A stretch of 64,000 bases of DNA from Adhaeretor mobilis (GTDB taxonomy: Bacteria; Planctomycetota; Planctomycetia; Pirellulales; Lacipirellulaceae). Below are positions 35,315 through 44,483 of the stretch, in pieces. The notes beneath the pieces are model-generated. The model was not told the origin of the DNA. It saw nothing but the letters and a program-made list of their open reading frames with translations, and searched no databases. The translations under genes and the position numbers were made by a program. Location of the stretch: the NCBI RefSeq assembly GCF_007741515.1, contig NZ_CP036263.1, forward strand, positions 3,149,178 through 3,213,177. The letters run 5' to 3'. Position 1 is the first letter of the stretch. The number at the start of each line of letters is the position of its first letter.

Positions 35315-36910
35315 ATGGCGCAAACGGACACCTCGTTTGTGAGTCCCCATACCGGGGTCGGCTCATTGCCGATCGCCGAGCCGGTGAGTATTGCGCTGCG
35401 CGAGAGTAGTACTCCCAGTCCTAGCGCGGCGTCGGCCTCCGATACATTAGATTTCAGTGGGAACAAAGTTCCTACTGACCAACTTCCGGCTGAGAGTAGC
35501 GATCTTCACGAACGCTTGCCGGCATTGGCAACCCTCAACGATTTTATTGGGGAAGCGCCTGCTTGGCTTATCAGTGCAGCTCTGCACATGATCGTACTCA
35601 TAGTATTTGGGCTACTACTTATTACCACGCGAGAGCCGGTTGGTATCTTACTGCAACTCCAACCCAGCGATACAACTGGCGAAGATTTGGAGGCTGGCGA
35701 CCTGGACATGCCTTTGGATTTCGACGACCCGCTATTGGACGAAATTGCGTCGGCAGAGCCGCAGGCTTTGGCGGAGTTTGCTGAGACCGAGACAATACCA
35801 ATAGAATCCATTCCTACTCTGGCAACCGGTCTTGAACCTTCGAGCGAGCCCATTCGCATGTCGCTTTCCGGGCGCGAGGCGGGCATGAAGGCCTCGCTCT
35901 TGGCGGCCTACGGCGGCACGGCGGCTACGCAAGATGCAGTCGCCGAGGGTTTGGAATGGCTCAAGCGCAATCAAGGCGGAGACGGATTATGGAATCTGAA
36001 GGGTAAGTTTGCGGACGGGGTCAACTCCAATAACCCAGAAGCGGCAACTGGAATGGCGCTGATTGCTTTTCAAGGAGCAGGTTACACCCCGTTGAGCGAT
36101 CCCAAGGACCCGCATACGCGCGTTGTCACCAAAGCATGGTACGCGCTGCTCAAGCGACAGGACCAAGACGGCAATTTCTTTAGCACCGGTCGAAGTACAG
36201 GCAGGCTCTATACGCAAGCAATTTGCACGATCGCACTCTGCGAGCTCTATGGCATGACTCGCGACGAGGAATATCGAGCGCCGGCCCAGTTGGCAGTCGA
36301 TTACTGCGCGAGCGTTCAGGGGCCTGAAGGTGGATGGCAGTACTACCCCAATGTGGGAGGGGATCTCTCGGTAACGGGATGGTTTGTCATGGCGCTGCAA
36401 AGCGCTCGCATGGCAGGGCTTGATGTCCCTAGTGAAACCTTGGAGCGGATAGGCGGTTTCCTTGACCTCGTTACGCTCGACGGAGGAAGCCAATACAGTT
36501 ATCGACCCGGTCAGGGAAAGAGGATGAGCATGACTGCCGAAGGCTTACTCTGTCGGCAGTATCTAGGCTGGTCCCACGACGACCGCCGACTGACACGCGG
36601 TGCCGATCTACTCAACAAGAACTTGCCCAGCTGGAAAGGAACACGCGACTCCTACTACTGGTACTACGCCTCGCAAGTATGTCACCATATGGAAGGCAAG
36701 CACTGGCGGACTTGGAACGATCGCATGAAAGTCGTGCTTCCGGCGCATCAAGTAGCGAAGGGTCGTGAACGCGGCAGTTGGGACCCTACTGGCGATAAGG
36801 GTAAAGCGTATGGAGGGCGGTTGTACGTGACTTGTCTCTCAATCTACATGCTCGAGGTGTATTACCGGCACTTGCCGATATACAAGACGGAGTTGCTGTC
36901 GGGGCAGTGA
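35315..36910 (+). CDS. Membrane protein with prenyltransferase/squalene-oxidase-like repeats
   Basis: A 531-residue protein. A polar N-terminus precedes one strong membrane span (about 83-105, WLISAALHMIVLIVFGLLL). An acidic linker follows, then an alpha-toroid region (about 195-525) with repeats such as AEGLEWLKRNQGGDGLWNL and DYCASVQGPEGGWQYYPN, which match the QW-like repeats of squalene-hopene cyclases. Such proteins are common in planctomycetes and most lack cyclase catalytic residues; no DXDD is evident. It is likely a non-enzymatic or unassigned envelope protein. It is the first resident chromosomal gene beyond the tRNA. Confidence 0.75.
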   Translation: MAQTDTSFVSPHTGVGSLPIAEPVSIALRESSTPSPSAASASDTLDFSGNKVPTDQLPAESSDLHERLPALATLNDFIGEAPAWLISAALHMIVLIVFGLLLITTREPVGILLQLQPSDTTGEDLEAGDLDMPLDFDDPLLDEIASAEPQALAEFAETETIPIESIPTLATGLEPSSEPIRMSLSGREAGMKASLLAAYGGTAATQDAVAEGLEWLKRNQGGDGLWNLKGKFADGVNSNNPEAATGMALIAFQGAGYTPLSDPKDPHTRVVTKAWYALLKRQDQDGNFFSTGRSTGRLYTQAICTIALCELYGMTRDEEYRAPAQLAVDYCASVQGPEGGWQYYPNVGGDLSVTGWFVMALQSARMAGLDVPSETLERIGGFLDLVTLDGGSQYSYRPGQGKRMSMTAEGLLCRQYLGWSHDDRRLTRGADLLNKNLPSWKGTRDSYYWYYASQVCHHMEGKHWRTWNDRMKVVLPAHQVAKGRERGSWDPTGDKGKAYGGRLYVTCLSIYMLEVYYRHLPIYKTELLSGQ

Positions 36911-36919
36911 ATTTGCAGT

Positions 36920-38368
36920 TCAACGCAACGCCTCGAGTAGTCCCCGCGCTTTGTGCCACGTTTCACGGTACTCGTCCGAAGGACTACTTTGCGAAACGAT
37001 TCCTCCGCCCACTGGCAGTTGCCACCAGCCCCCGGTTGCGGTGACGGTGCGGATCAAAATGCTCGAGTCCAGTTGTCCGTCGAAACCAAGGTAAAAGAGC
37101 GAACCACAGTAGGCTCCGCGTGCTGTGGGTTCGAGTTCGGCAATGATCTCCATGGCGCGCACTTTGGGTGCACCGGTGATCGACCCCCCCGGGAAGCTGG
37201 CTCTTAGTAGGTCGATCGGAGTTACGCCCTCGGCCAACTCTCCGCGAACGACTGAAGTAAGGTGCTTCACAAAGGCGTAAGTTTCCAAGCTGCACAATTG
37301 CGCTACATGCACACTTTCGGGGCGGCAAACGCGAGATAGGTCGTTACGCAGCAGGTCGACTATCATCACGTTTTCTGCGCGGTCCTTCTCGCTTCCGCGA
37401 AGATCGTCGCCAGTAAAAAGGTCAGCTACCGCATTGGGGGAGCGTCGCCGCGTGCCTTTTATGGGGCGAGTTTCTACCTGCCCTCCTCGGCAAGTTAGAA
37501 AGCACTCGGGCGAAGCACTACAAATCTGCGTCTCACCCAGATCCAGAAAGCCAGCGTAAGGTGCTGCGTTCCGCTCACGCAGCCTGAGGTAAAGCTCGCT
37601 TGCTAAGGCAGTCGCCGGGTAGAGCAGTCGTTGAGCAAGGTTAACTTGGAAAGCATCTCCAGCGTAGATGTAGTCGATCCCGCGTTGCACAGTATTTCCG
37701 TACGATTCAGCCGTGAAGTTGCTGGTCACGACTTCGCCTTCAATGGGGTGTTGAGCCGCTTGCAACTCGACTTGCACGCTACCGCCTTGTTCTTGACGGC
37801 TTTGCTCACTGGGAGGAGGCTCTTCCAACCACTGCAAGATCTGAGCAGTACGCGCCTCGGCGCGATCCAGCCGAGCGTGATGGTTGAGCTCGGGAAACCC
37901 TTGCGAGACAATCCAGGATTCCCCAGTAGAGTGATCGAACGACAATACGACGTCGTAGAGTCCCACTGCCATGGCAGGTACGGGAAGATCGTCGATCTTC
38001 GGCGGGTCAATCTTTTCTAGGCTGCGAGCCAGATCGTAGCTCAATAGCCCGGCAGCTCCTCCTTGGAATGGTGGTAGGTCATCACGTGTGGGCGTCGAAA
38101 AGGGCTGCCAAACGCGAGCGAGTTCGCCCAGAGCATCCGAACCATTTGCCTCGACGGTGAGCCAATGGAATGGATCGACAGCAACAAAAGAGTAACGCCC
38201 CGTCTCATCATTGGGTAATGCGCTGTCGAAGAACACCACATGATCGCGGCCTAATAGTCTACGGTAGGCTTCTACAGCGGTGAGACTCTTGGGCAAGGGC
38301 TGCGCGAGTGGCAACATCTGTGATCCAGAGGTCGATGGGTAATCAGCGGATTGCTTGGCTTCACTCAA
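36920..38368 (-). CDS. pabB: Aminodeoxychorismate synthase component I (PabB-like)
   Basis: A 482-residue chorismate-binding enzyme. The N-terminal anthranilate-synthase-I-like region (about 25-170) leads to the catalytic domain with the TRPIKGTRRR motif (about 300), DLLRNDLSRVC, the SFPGGSITGAPK motif (about 395) and GAYCGSLFYL. It converts chorismate and amide nitrogen to aminodeoxychorismate, the precursor of p-aminobenzoate. Its ATG overlaps the stop of the DHPS-related gene by 4 bases. p-Aminobenzoate made here would feed the pterin partner encoded next door, in folate or methanopterin synthesis. Confidence 0.85.
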   Translation of the reverse strand: MSEAKQSADYPSTSGSQMLPLAQPLPKSLTAVEAYRRLLGRDHVVFFDSALPNDETGRYSFVAVDPFHWLTVEANGSDALGELARVWQPFSTPTRDDLPPFQGGAAGLLSYDLARSLEKIDPPKIDDLPVPAMAVGLYDVVLSFDHSTGESWIVSQGFPELNHHARLDRAEARTAQILQWLEEPPPSEQSRQEQGGSVQVELQAAQHPIEGEVVTSNFTAESYGNTVQRGIDYIYAGDAFQVNLAQRLLYPATALASELYLRLRERNAAPYAGFLDLGETQICSASPECFLTCRGGQVETRPIKGTRRRSPNAVADLFTGDDLRGSEKDRAENVMIVDLLRNDLSRVCRPESVHVAQLCSLETYAFVKHLTSVVRGELAEGVTPIDLLRASFPGGSITGAPKVRAMEIIAELEPTARGAYCGSLFYLGFDGQLDSSILIRTVTATGGWWQLPVGGGIVSQSSPSDEYRETWHKARGLLEALR

Positions 38369-39813
38369 TGGGAGTCTCCCTCCGATTCGGAAGTCGAATT
38401 CCGAGCGGGACGCAGATAGTGGCGATTTTCACTTCGCGTAGCAAACCCCCAGTCGAGTGGCTCGTCCTGTCGGTAGGTTTTACCAAGCGTCAAAGCAGTA
38501 AGTGCCTTGCACATTTCGTAGCCAAGATAGAAGGCGTGTCCGGCGGTGATCTTATTTGATTCCTTGTTCTTCGATTGAGTTTGCCGCAGTTGTTCCATGA
38601 CCATAAACGGATCGGCATCGTGCAAGTGAATCCCATTGCCGACTAGGTGGACTTCACCCTCGCTGGCGAAAACACGATAGTTATTGTCCCGAATGGAAGC
38701 GGCTAGCTCCTCAAGCTCTTGTGGGGACGATTCAACGATTTCCGAGTCTCTGAGCATCACCAATCGCGAATCGACATGCTTGGGAAGGACTCGTTGCGAA
38801 ACGGCATGATGCGTGAGCCGACGAGCCAAGTCGCATTCCCGCACGCTACTACGAGCCCAGTTGATTACTTCAGTCGTGAGTATGCTGTGAATATTTTGTT
38901 CCTGACAGAAGCCCAGGAGCAGAGTATTCACACCAGCGGAGTCCACTTCGGTAAGCTCCGTGAGATTGCCCACGCCCATCATCAGCTCTGCATCCGGATA
39001 GCGATGACGAACTCCTAGATAACGGCCCAGGCTGTTAGCAAAGCCGAAAGCGATCGGTTCCAGGATGGGATCAATTCGCAATCGGGTACCGTGTTTGGCG
39101 AGAAAGTCGATTGTGTCGTCGAGTCCTTCTAAGTTGGCAGGCACATCAGGTGTGGCAATTACCTCGACACCCCAATCGATGGCTGCTTCGCGATTGGTGC
39201 TATTTACGCTTAGCACTAACTCCGCCCCCGAAGCAACGGCGAGAGCGATTTCTATTGGGTTGAGGCTATCAATCGACACTCGATGCCCCTCATCTCGCAA
39301 GGCGCGGACTACTTCTCCTACGTCCATCCAAGGATCGCCTGGCTCGCAGCCAACGTCGATGACATTGGCGCCACTGCCGGCATAGTCGGCCGCTATGGAT
39401 AGAATCTCTTGCAGCGGGATGCGAGGGCAGTTGTTGATCTCCGCGATGATCTCGATGTCATATTCACCGTAATTAGTGGGGGGGGCGGGACGTTGAAAGA
39501 ACGCTGGCAACTGGCGGAGGTCCCGCGGGCCAACCAGGACAGGGCAGGGCGATGCCGATTCAAGCGAAGACAGATCGCCCTCGCAGTATCCTGGAATCAT
39601 GACCTGAGTCGTATGCTGCGGGACTTCAAGTCGTTTTGCAATCCAAGGGGGCGACATGAGTGCCGCAACTGTGATCGGTAGGACTTGCACGGAGTAATCG
39701 AAGTCGACTTCACCGGCGAGCGGAGCGACAATTGATTTGAGAGCGTGCTCAGCGAGACGCCCGGTGACGAAGTGGTAGTGTTCGCGTTGAGAAGGCACAG
39801 TAGCTCTGACCAC
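38365..39813 (-). CDS. Dihydropteroate-synthase-related protein with DUF6513 N-terminus (C1/methanopterin type)
   Basis: A 482-residue protein. The N-terminal DUF6513 region (about 10-115, HFVTGRLAEHAL, VLPITVAALM) precedes a pterin-binding TIM barrel (about 130-400): EINNCPRIPL, GANVIDVGCEPG, VSIDSLNPIEI, and MMGVGNLTELTEVDSAG. This arrangement belongs to the DHPS-related proteins of archaea and of methylotrophs carrying tetrahydromethanopterin C1 genes, not to folate FolP. The pairing with pabB in one coupled unit supports methanopterin synthesis in the organism. GTG at 39813 is the likely start; a second GTG 15 bases in is possible. Confidence 0.75.
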   Translation of the reverse strand: MVRATVPSQREHYHFVTGRLAEHALKSIVAPLAGEVDFDYSVQVLPITVAALMSPPWIAKRLEVPQHTTQVMIPGYCEGDLSSLESASPCPVLVGPRDLRQLPAFFQRPAPPTNYGEYDIEIIAEINNCPRIPLQEILSIAADYAGSGANVIDVGCEPGDPWMDVGEVVRALRDEGHRVSIDSLNPIEIALAVASGAELVLSVNSTNREAAIDWGVEVIATPDVPANLEGLDDTIDFLAKHGTRLRIDPILEPIAFGFANSLGRYLGVRHRYPDAELMMGVGNLTELTEVDSAGVNTLLLGFCQEQNIHSILTTEVINWARSSVRECDLARRLTHHAVSQRVLPKHVDSRLVMLRDSEIVESSPQELEELAASIRDNNYRVFASEGEVHLVGNGIHLHDADPFMVMEQLRQTQSKNKESNKITAGHAFYLGYEMCKALTALTLGKTYRQDEPLDWGFATRSENRHYLRPARNSTSESEGDSH

Positions 39814-39956
39814 CTGGGGGGAGTTGAGAAGTTAGCGAGATCGGTTAGCCTCCGACTAAGGTCGGCGTGGTGGTGGTAGTCCAACCGAGGGTCGAGCAAG
39901 GTCGGCGGCTAACATTCCTTGAGTAGGGTTTGCGTTGATGAAGTTGAAATCTGTCT

Positions 39957-40757
39957 CTATTCAACCTGGAAGCCCGAGCAACTTCCGGCTAAGCCACCGT
40001 TTACTGGAAGGATATGGCCTGTAATGAACGAGGCTTGCGGCGACGCTAGAAATGCGACGGCGCTAGCGACATCTTCTGGGGTTCCCCAGCGTCCGAGCAA
40101 AGCTTCGTTGGTCGCCCGCTGCTGCCAGTATTCTGATGCTTCGTCTCCCCAAGCGGTGCGAATCCAACCGGGGGCTACGCAATTCACTCGCACATCGGGC
40201 GCTAGGGACTTCGCTAGACTTTTCGTAAAAGCCATGATCGCGCCTTTACTGGTGGCGAACATCTCGCCACTGTCACCTTCCATCCCTGTTGTGGCTTGAT
40301 CCCAGCCGATGTTGATCAAGCTTCCGGAACTTCTTTCCTTCATTCTCTTGCCAACTTCTCTTGAAAGCTCAATCGTAGCGAGCACGTCGGTCCTCCAGAC
40401 CAACTCTAGCTTCTCTTGAAACGACCAGTCGGCGGCCTCTCCAGTGAGCACATCCGCACCCGCATTATTGACCCAAATGTCTAGCTGCTGTTCGCTCCAG
40501 AGGTGATCCACAAGCCGCGAGAGATTCTCAGTGGCAGATAGATCTTTAAGCAGAACTTTAGCCTCTCGCCCAAGCTGCTTGATTTCCGCCTGCACCTTTT
40601 TCGCAGCCTCGGTGCTGCGATATCCATGAACAATCACGTTGGCACCAGCTTTCGCCAGTTCTAGCGCAATTGCACGGCCTATGCCCCGTGTGCTACCGGT
40701 GACAACAGCCCATTGATCAAGCAGTGGTTCAGATGATTGCGTCAAGACGAAGGCCAC
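39957..40757 (-). CDS. Short-chain dehydrogenase/reductase (SDR)
   Basis: A 266-residue classical SDR. The Rossmann motif TGSTRGIGRAIA (about 19-30), NNAG (about 96), catalytic Ser-region SGSLINIGWDQ, a Y-less active site position (usual YxxSK reads FATSKGAIMAF, Tyr replaced by Phe) and the PGWIRTAW motif are visible. It probably uses NAD(P)H; the substrate is not deducible. It lies 143 bases upstream of the DHPS-related gene on the same strand, so it may be cotranscribed in the C1/pterin cluster. GTG at 40757 is the start; the gene diverges from the beta-propeller gene. Confidence 0.8.
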   Translation of the reverse strand: MAFVLTQSSEPLLDQWAVVTGSTRGIGRAIALELAKAGANVIVHGYRSTEAAKKVQAEIKQLGREAKVLLKDLSATENLSRLVDHLWSEQQLDIWVNNAGADVLTGEAADWSFQEKLELVWRTDVLATIELSREVGKRMKERSSGSLINIGWDQATTGMEGDSGEMFATSKGAIMAFTKSLAKSLAPDVRVNCVAPGWIRTAWGDEASEYWQQRATNEALLGRWGTPEDVASAVAFLASPQASFITGHILPVNGGLAGSCSGFQVE

Positions 40758-40953
40758 ACCGTTTCAGTATTGGAAGAACGAATCTACCTGGGCGACGATG
40801 GCTCCAGGAGTCCGCTGGTTTCAGGTTAGTCGACGGACAAGCTCCTGTCATGGGAGCAACAGCGAGAAGGTCGCGGTTGTCAGCTTTTTCTCGTCGCCCT
40901 ACGATTAGCGGGAGAGCGTCTTTCCGCCGCAATGATCGAGGGAGAATTTAATC

Positions 40954-42606
40954 GTGTCGAGTGAAGCAAGCAATGGACCCCGACGGGTTTGGATGCCTGT
41001 CGTGTGGGTCGGGGGAATCGCCCTGCTATGCGGTGGGTACCTAATGACAGACGCCCCAGAGGATGTGAAGAATTCAGTCCTTTGGGTCGCCACAGGTATT
41101 GCGTTGGCGGGGCTGGTCGTTTGGGTTTGGCGAAATAGCGGGCTCTCCGGAGTCGGTCGATGGACTGCTGTGTTGGCTCTCATACTTCCCGTGATTCTCT
41201 TTTGCACACAGGCACTTCCGATCGAGGTGATTCACAATGGCGACGTCGGCATCATTGGCTGGCGGTGGCGGAATTCCGAGGCAGATCGCCAATTAGCTCC
41301 GGCTGCGGTTACTGCCCAAATAAGCAATACTGCGCCGGATGTTTGGGAACCTGCCGATACGGATTACCCGCGGTTCTTAGGCAATGGCTATTGGGCAGAG
41401 GCAAAGGGGGTAAAGCTAGACACGGACAAACTGGCTGCGAATCCGCCAGTGGAAAAGTGGCGGAACAAAATCGGTGCTGGTTGGTCGGGCTTTGCGGTGA
41501 TCGGCCGTCGCGCCATCACCCAGGAGCAACGTGGTGAGGAGGAACTGGTCACTTGTTACGATATTGATACGGGCGCGTTGGTTTGGTTTCACGCCGATGC
41601 AGTACGCTGGGATCCTCGCGGCGGCGGCGCCATGGGGTACGAGGGTCCTCGGGCAACTCCAACCATCCATCAAGATCGCGTCTATAGCCTAGGTGCAACC
41701 GGAATTCTCAATTGCTTAGACTTAAAGTCGGGGGAACAGATCTGGTCGCATGACGTGCTTAAAGAGAATGGAGCGCAGAATGTCATGTGGGGCAAGAGTA
41801 GCTCCCCGTTGGCTTTCGATGGCATGATCGTGGTGAGTGTTGGCGGATCGAATGGGCATTCGCTGGTTTCCTACGATGCTGGAACAGGGGAGCCACTATG
41901 GGCTACCGGTGACGCAAGGTCTTCCTACGCTTCCCCCGTGTTAACAACGCTGGGCGGTGTGCGGCAAATCTTAAGCCTCGATGAAGGGATCGTGAAATCG
42001 GTTGACGCAGAAAACGGAACGGAGCTTTGGCGGACCGACTGGCCCAGCAACAGCGACACCGATGCAGCGGTATCTCAGCCCGTGCCTGTTGGAGACGATC
42101 GGGTGTTTCTCTCGATGGGCTATGGGCGCGGCGCGACGCTTCTTAAGGTTTCGCAAATCGATGCCGGTTGGACAACCGAACCTCTATGGAAGGGCGGCAA
42201 GAGGGGCGTTCTGCCCGTCATGAAAACCAAGATGGGGAACGTGGTTGTTCACAAGGGCTATGTCTATGGACTCGACGAGGCGATATTGGAATGCATCGAC
42301 TTGAATACCGGACGCAAGCGATGGAAGAAACGCCGTTCGCCAAAATTAGGGCACGGTCAGATAGTCTTGGTCGGAAACGTCCTACTCGTGCTGAGCGAGT
42401 ATGGAGAGGTGGTCGTTGTTCAGGCTTCGCCAGAGAAATACCGCGAACTGGCCAGCTTCGAAGCGATTGAGGGCATCACCTGGAACAATCCGACGCTGGT
42501 TGGCAATCTTTTGTTGGTACGTAACGCACAGGAGGCAGCGTGTTTTGAATTGCCTGTGCTGCCAACGTCTGATGAAACTGAATTGGACGGCGATGCCGCC
42601 TTATGA
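40954..42606 (+). CDS. PQQ-like beta-propeller membrane-anchored protein
   Basis: A 550-residue protein with two or three N-terminal membrane spans (about 11-27, 35-53, 65-82) followed by a PQQ-type beta-propeller. Repeats read CYDIDTGALVWFH, CLDLKSGEQIWSHD, SYDAGTGEPLWATG, SVDAENGTELWRTD and CIDLNTGRKRWKKR. No PQQ-enzyme catalytic residues are visible, so it is likely a BamB-like or planctomycete-type scaffold. GTG at 40954 follows GAGGGAG by 10 bases. Its 3' end overlaps the convergent acyltransferase gene by 6 bases. Confidence 0.85.
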   Translation: MSSEASNGPRRVWMPVVWVGGIALLCGGYLMTDAPEDVKNSVLWVATGIALAGLVVWVWRNSGLSGVGRWTAVLALILPVILFCTQALPIEVIHNGDVGIIGWRWRNSEADRQLAPAAVTAQISNTAPDVWEPADTDYPRFLGNGYWAEAKGVKLDTDKLAANPPVEKWRNKIGAGWSGFAVIGRRAITQEQRGEEELVTCYDIDTGALVWFHADAVRWDPRGGGAMGYEGPRATPTIHQDRVYSLGATGILNCLDLKSGEQIWSHDVLKENGAQNVMWGKSSSPLAFDGMIVVSVGGSNGHSLVSYDAGTGEPLWATGDARSSYASPVLTTLGGVRQILSLDEGIVKSVDAENGTELWRTDWPSNSDTDAAVSQPVPVGDDRVFLSMGYGRGATLLKVSQIDAGWTTEPLWKGGKRGVLPVMKTKMGNVVVHKGYVYGLDEAILECIDLNTGRKRWKKRRSPKLGHGQIVLVGNVLLVLSEYGEVVVVQASPEKYRELASFEAIEGITWNNPTLVGNLLLVRNAQEAACFELPVLPTSDETELDGDAAL

Positions 42607-43755
42607 CGGCGCATTTTGGATGAGCCAATCCTCCAGAATGACATGCTTCACAAAAGGGGCACGAAGTAGCGAGGCTTTCGAGGGAAGCATCGCAGAAAGC
42701 CAGGACCTGCGAGCCAATCCGGCGACAGCTCTCAGGCGGAAGCTTTCCAGAGTGTTGCTGCTCGTTTGTTCTTCAACATTCTCAGCCAAACGTCGAAAAG
42801 TGGCCGGAATAACATTGGGTTCTGGGCCAACATGGATCACTGTTTCGACGCCTGCGGATAGGGTCTCACAGATTGCATCCCAGAGACGCTGGGGATGATC
42901 AACCCAGTGTCTGAGTACTTCACGTCCCGAGTGATCGTCGTAGCTGCGCCGCCCAGTAACTAATGAAACCACAGGAGGGGCAGGGGGCGTCAATCCGCCG
43001 GGCAAGGTTTGCATGAGCACGGCTGCACGGTCAGGAATAGCAAGCTGGCGGACAATGGGCGTGTGCAGCGGCGGCCATCGCTCGGAGTTCATCCTCAGGT
43101 GGGCTTTGTGAGGTAGTAATTCGTGCATCTGCTTCTTGAAGCGGGCCACCGTCTCGTTCTGGCCGATCAATAAATAGGTGTTCGGCGATAGAATCGCTGA
43201 GATACCGATCGTACCCTTTCCTTCGGAGGTAATCGTGACGCACAGGCGATCGACGTCCGCCTCGGGAATTGCCGGCCCACGTGAAAAGAGCACGCCCATA
43301 CGTGTGTTCTCTGAAAGCTTCACACAGTCGGCCGCCATCGCAAGTGGAATCCGCACGACATCTTCTGCGGCAAACACCCCACCGCAGCACACAGCAGTGA
43401 GCTCACCGAGGCTGTAGCCGAAGGAGTGTTTCACGCGACTGTAGTCCAGCTCGTGGATTTCTTTCAAGAGGCGAAGGTGCGCGACCTCAGTAGCCACTAC
43501 AAGAGCAATCGCCTCGCTGTAGTGTTCCAGAGTTGGCTCCACACCTTTGCGAACAAGCTCGGATAGATTGACTGTGCGTCCTGACTCTTGTTCGCAAACT
43601 TTGCCGAATCTCGCAAGTTCTTCCTCGATGATACTGCGGTAGCTCTCTACGTTGAGCAGTTCGACAGTGCGACCGAGGTTAGTCACGTTGTACCCACGAA
43701 ACGCCAAGGCCGCGTCTGCAATTCGATCTTGTGTGATTTTGTGTATTTGACTCAT
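42601..43755 (-). CDS. FabD-like acyltransferase (malonyl-CoA:ACP transacylase-like)
   Basis: A 384-residue protein of the acyltransferase fold. The active-site elbow reads GYSLGEL (about 113) in place of the usual GHSLGE, keeping the Ser nucleophile, and the PPLHTPIV segment keeps the partner His. The N-terminal region (about 15-70) and RxxVVxLVTG-like PPVVSLVTGRR near the C-terminus also fit. It would load acyl groups on an acyl carrier protein, but no fatty-acid synthase genes lie beside it, so the substrate is uncertain. The His-to-Tyr change at the elbow may alter acyl choice. Confidence 0.7.
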   Translation of the reverse strand: MSQIHKITQDRIADAALAFRGYNVTNLGRTVELLNVESYRSIIEEELARFGKVCEQESGRTVNLSELVRKGVEPTLEHYSEAIALVVATEVAHLRLLKEIHELDYSRVKHSFGYSLGELTAVCCGGVFAAEDVVRIPLAMAADCVKLSENTRMGVLFSRGPAIPEADVDRLCVTITSEGKGTIGISAILSPNTYLLIGQNETVARFKKQMHELLPHKAHLRMNSERWPPLHTPIVRQLAIPDRAAVLMQTLPGGLTPPAPPVVSLVTGRRSYDDHSGREVLRHWVDHPQRLWDAICETLSAGVETVIHVGPEPNVIPATFRRLAENVEEQTSSNTLESFRLRAVAGLARRSWLSAMLPSKASLLRAPFVKHVILEDWLIQNAPS

Positions 43756-44063
43756 GATTTTGAGTGCTCAGGCGGAAGGAGTTCGACATGAACTCCATAC
43801 CAACTATTATACCCCGCCGTGTGGGCATAGGGCCCTAGGGGGCTGCGAGGATTGTAACGCTTGATTCAGTTGTTCAAGTCGTTCGCTGTCATCTGTGACC
43901 AGGGCAAGCCCTAAGTGGAACTTCACGTGGTGAATTTTAGGTTCACACCTCAATCCTAACCTACAGTTTTTCATAGGACCGCAATAGCTGACGCATGTCG
44001 CTCTTGGGCCAGTCAGCAGCTGTGCTGAAATCACAAATAATAGAGAAAATACGGAGAGCCAAC
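43756..44063. other. Intergenic stretch between divergent genes
   Basis: No gene, RNA or repeat is supported. It should hold the promoters of the acyltransferase gene (minus) and the CBS gene (plus). Confidence 0.4.
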
Positions 44064-44459
44064 ATGCTCAAAGCTAACGAAATTATGTCCACCAATCTGA
44101 CGACCATCGACCAGAATTGCTCGGTAAGAGAAGCGATTGATACGCTTCTGGAAAAGAATATTAGCGGCTTGCCCGTAGTAGACCACTACGGACATCTCGT
44201 GGGAATCGTCACCGAGTTTGCCCTCCTAGCAATCACATACGACGCCAAAGTAACTGCCGAAACAGTTGCCGACCACATGACCACCGACGTGCTTTCAATC
44301 GATGCCGACGAACCAGTCAACAAGGCAGCCGATTTGTGCATTGTGCATCGTGTTCGCCGTGTGCCCGTCATGAGTAACGGGAAATTGGTTGGGATGATTT
44401 CTCGCCGCGATGTCTTGAAAGCCATCTACGAAGAGCGCAACTCAGCGGTTGCCCGATAG
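44064..44459 (+). CDS. Two-CBS-domain protein
   Basis: A 131-residue protein made of a CBS pair: EIMSTNLTTIDQNCSVREAIDTLLEKNISGLPVVD and HMTTDVLSIDADEPVNKAADLCIVHRVRRVPV, ending in MISRRDVLKAIYE. CBS pairs bind adenine nucleotides and act as energy sensors or switches. GGAGA precedes ATG at 44064 by 7 bases. It lies 24 bases before the GGDEF gene, so it is probably cotranscribed and may tune its activity; that link is inferred. Confidence 0.85.
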   Translation: MLKANEIMSTNLTTIDQNCSVREAIDTLLEKNISGLPVVDHYGHLVGIVTEFALLAITYDAKVTAETVADHMTTDVLSIDADEPVNKAADLCIVHRVRRVPVMSNGKLVGMISRRDVLKAIYEERNSAVAR

Positions 44460-44483
44460 AGTAAACGCAACAGTCGAAAAGAA

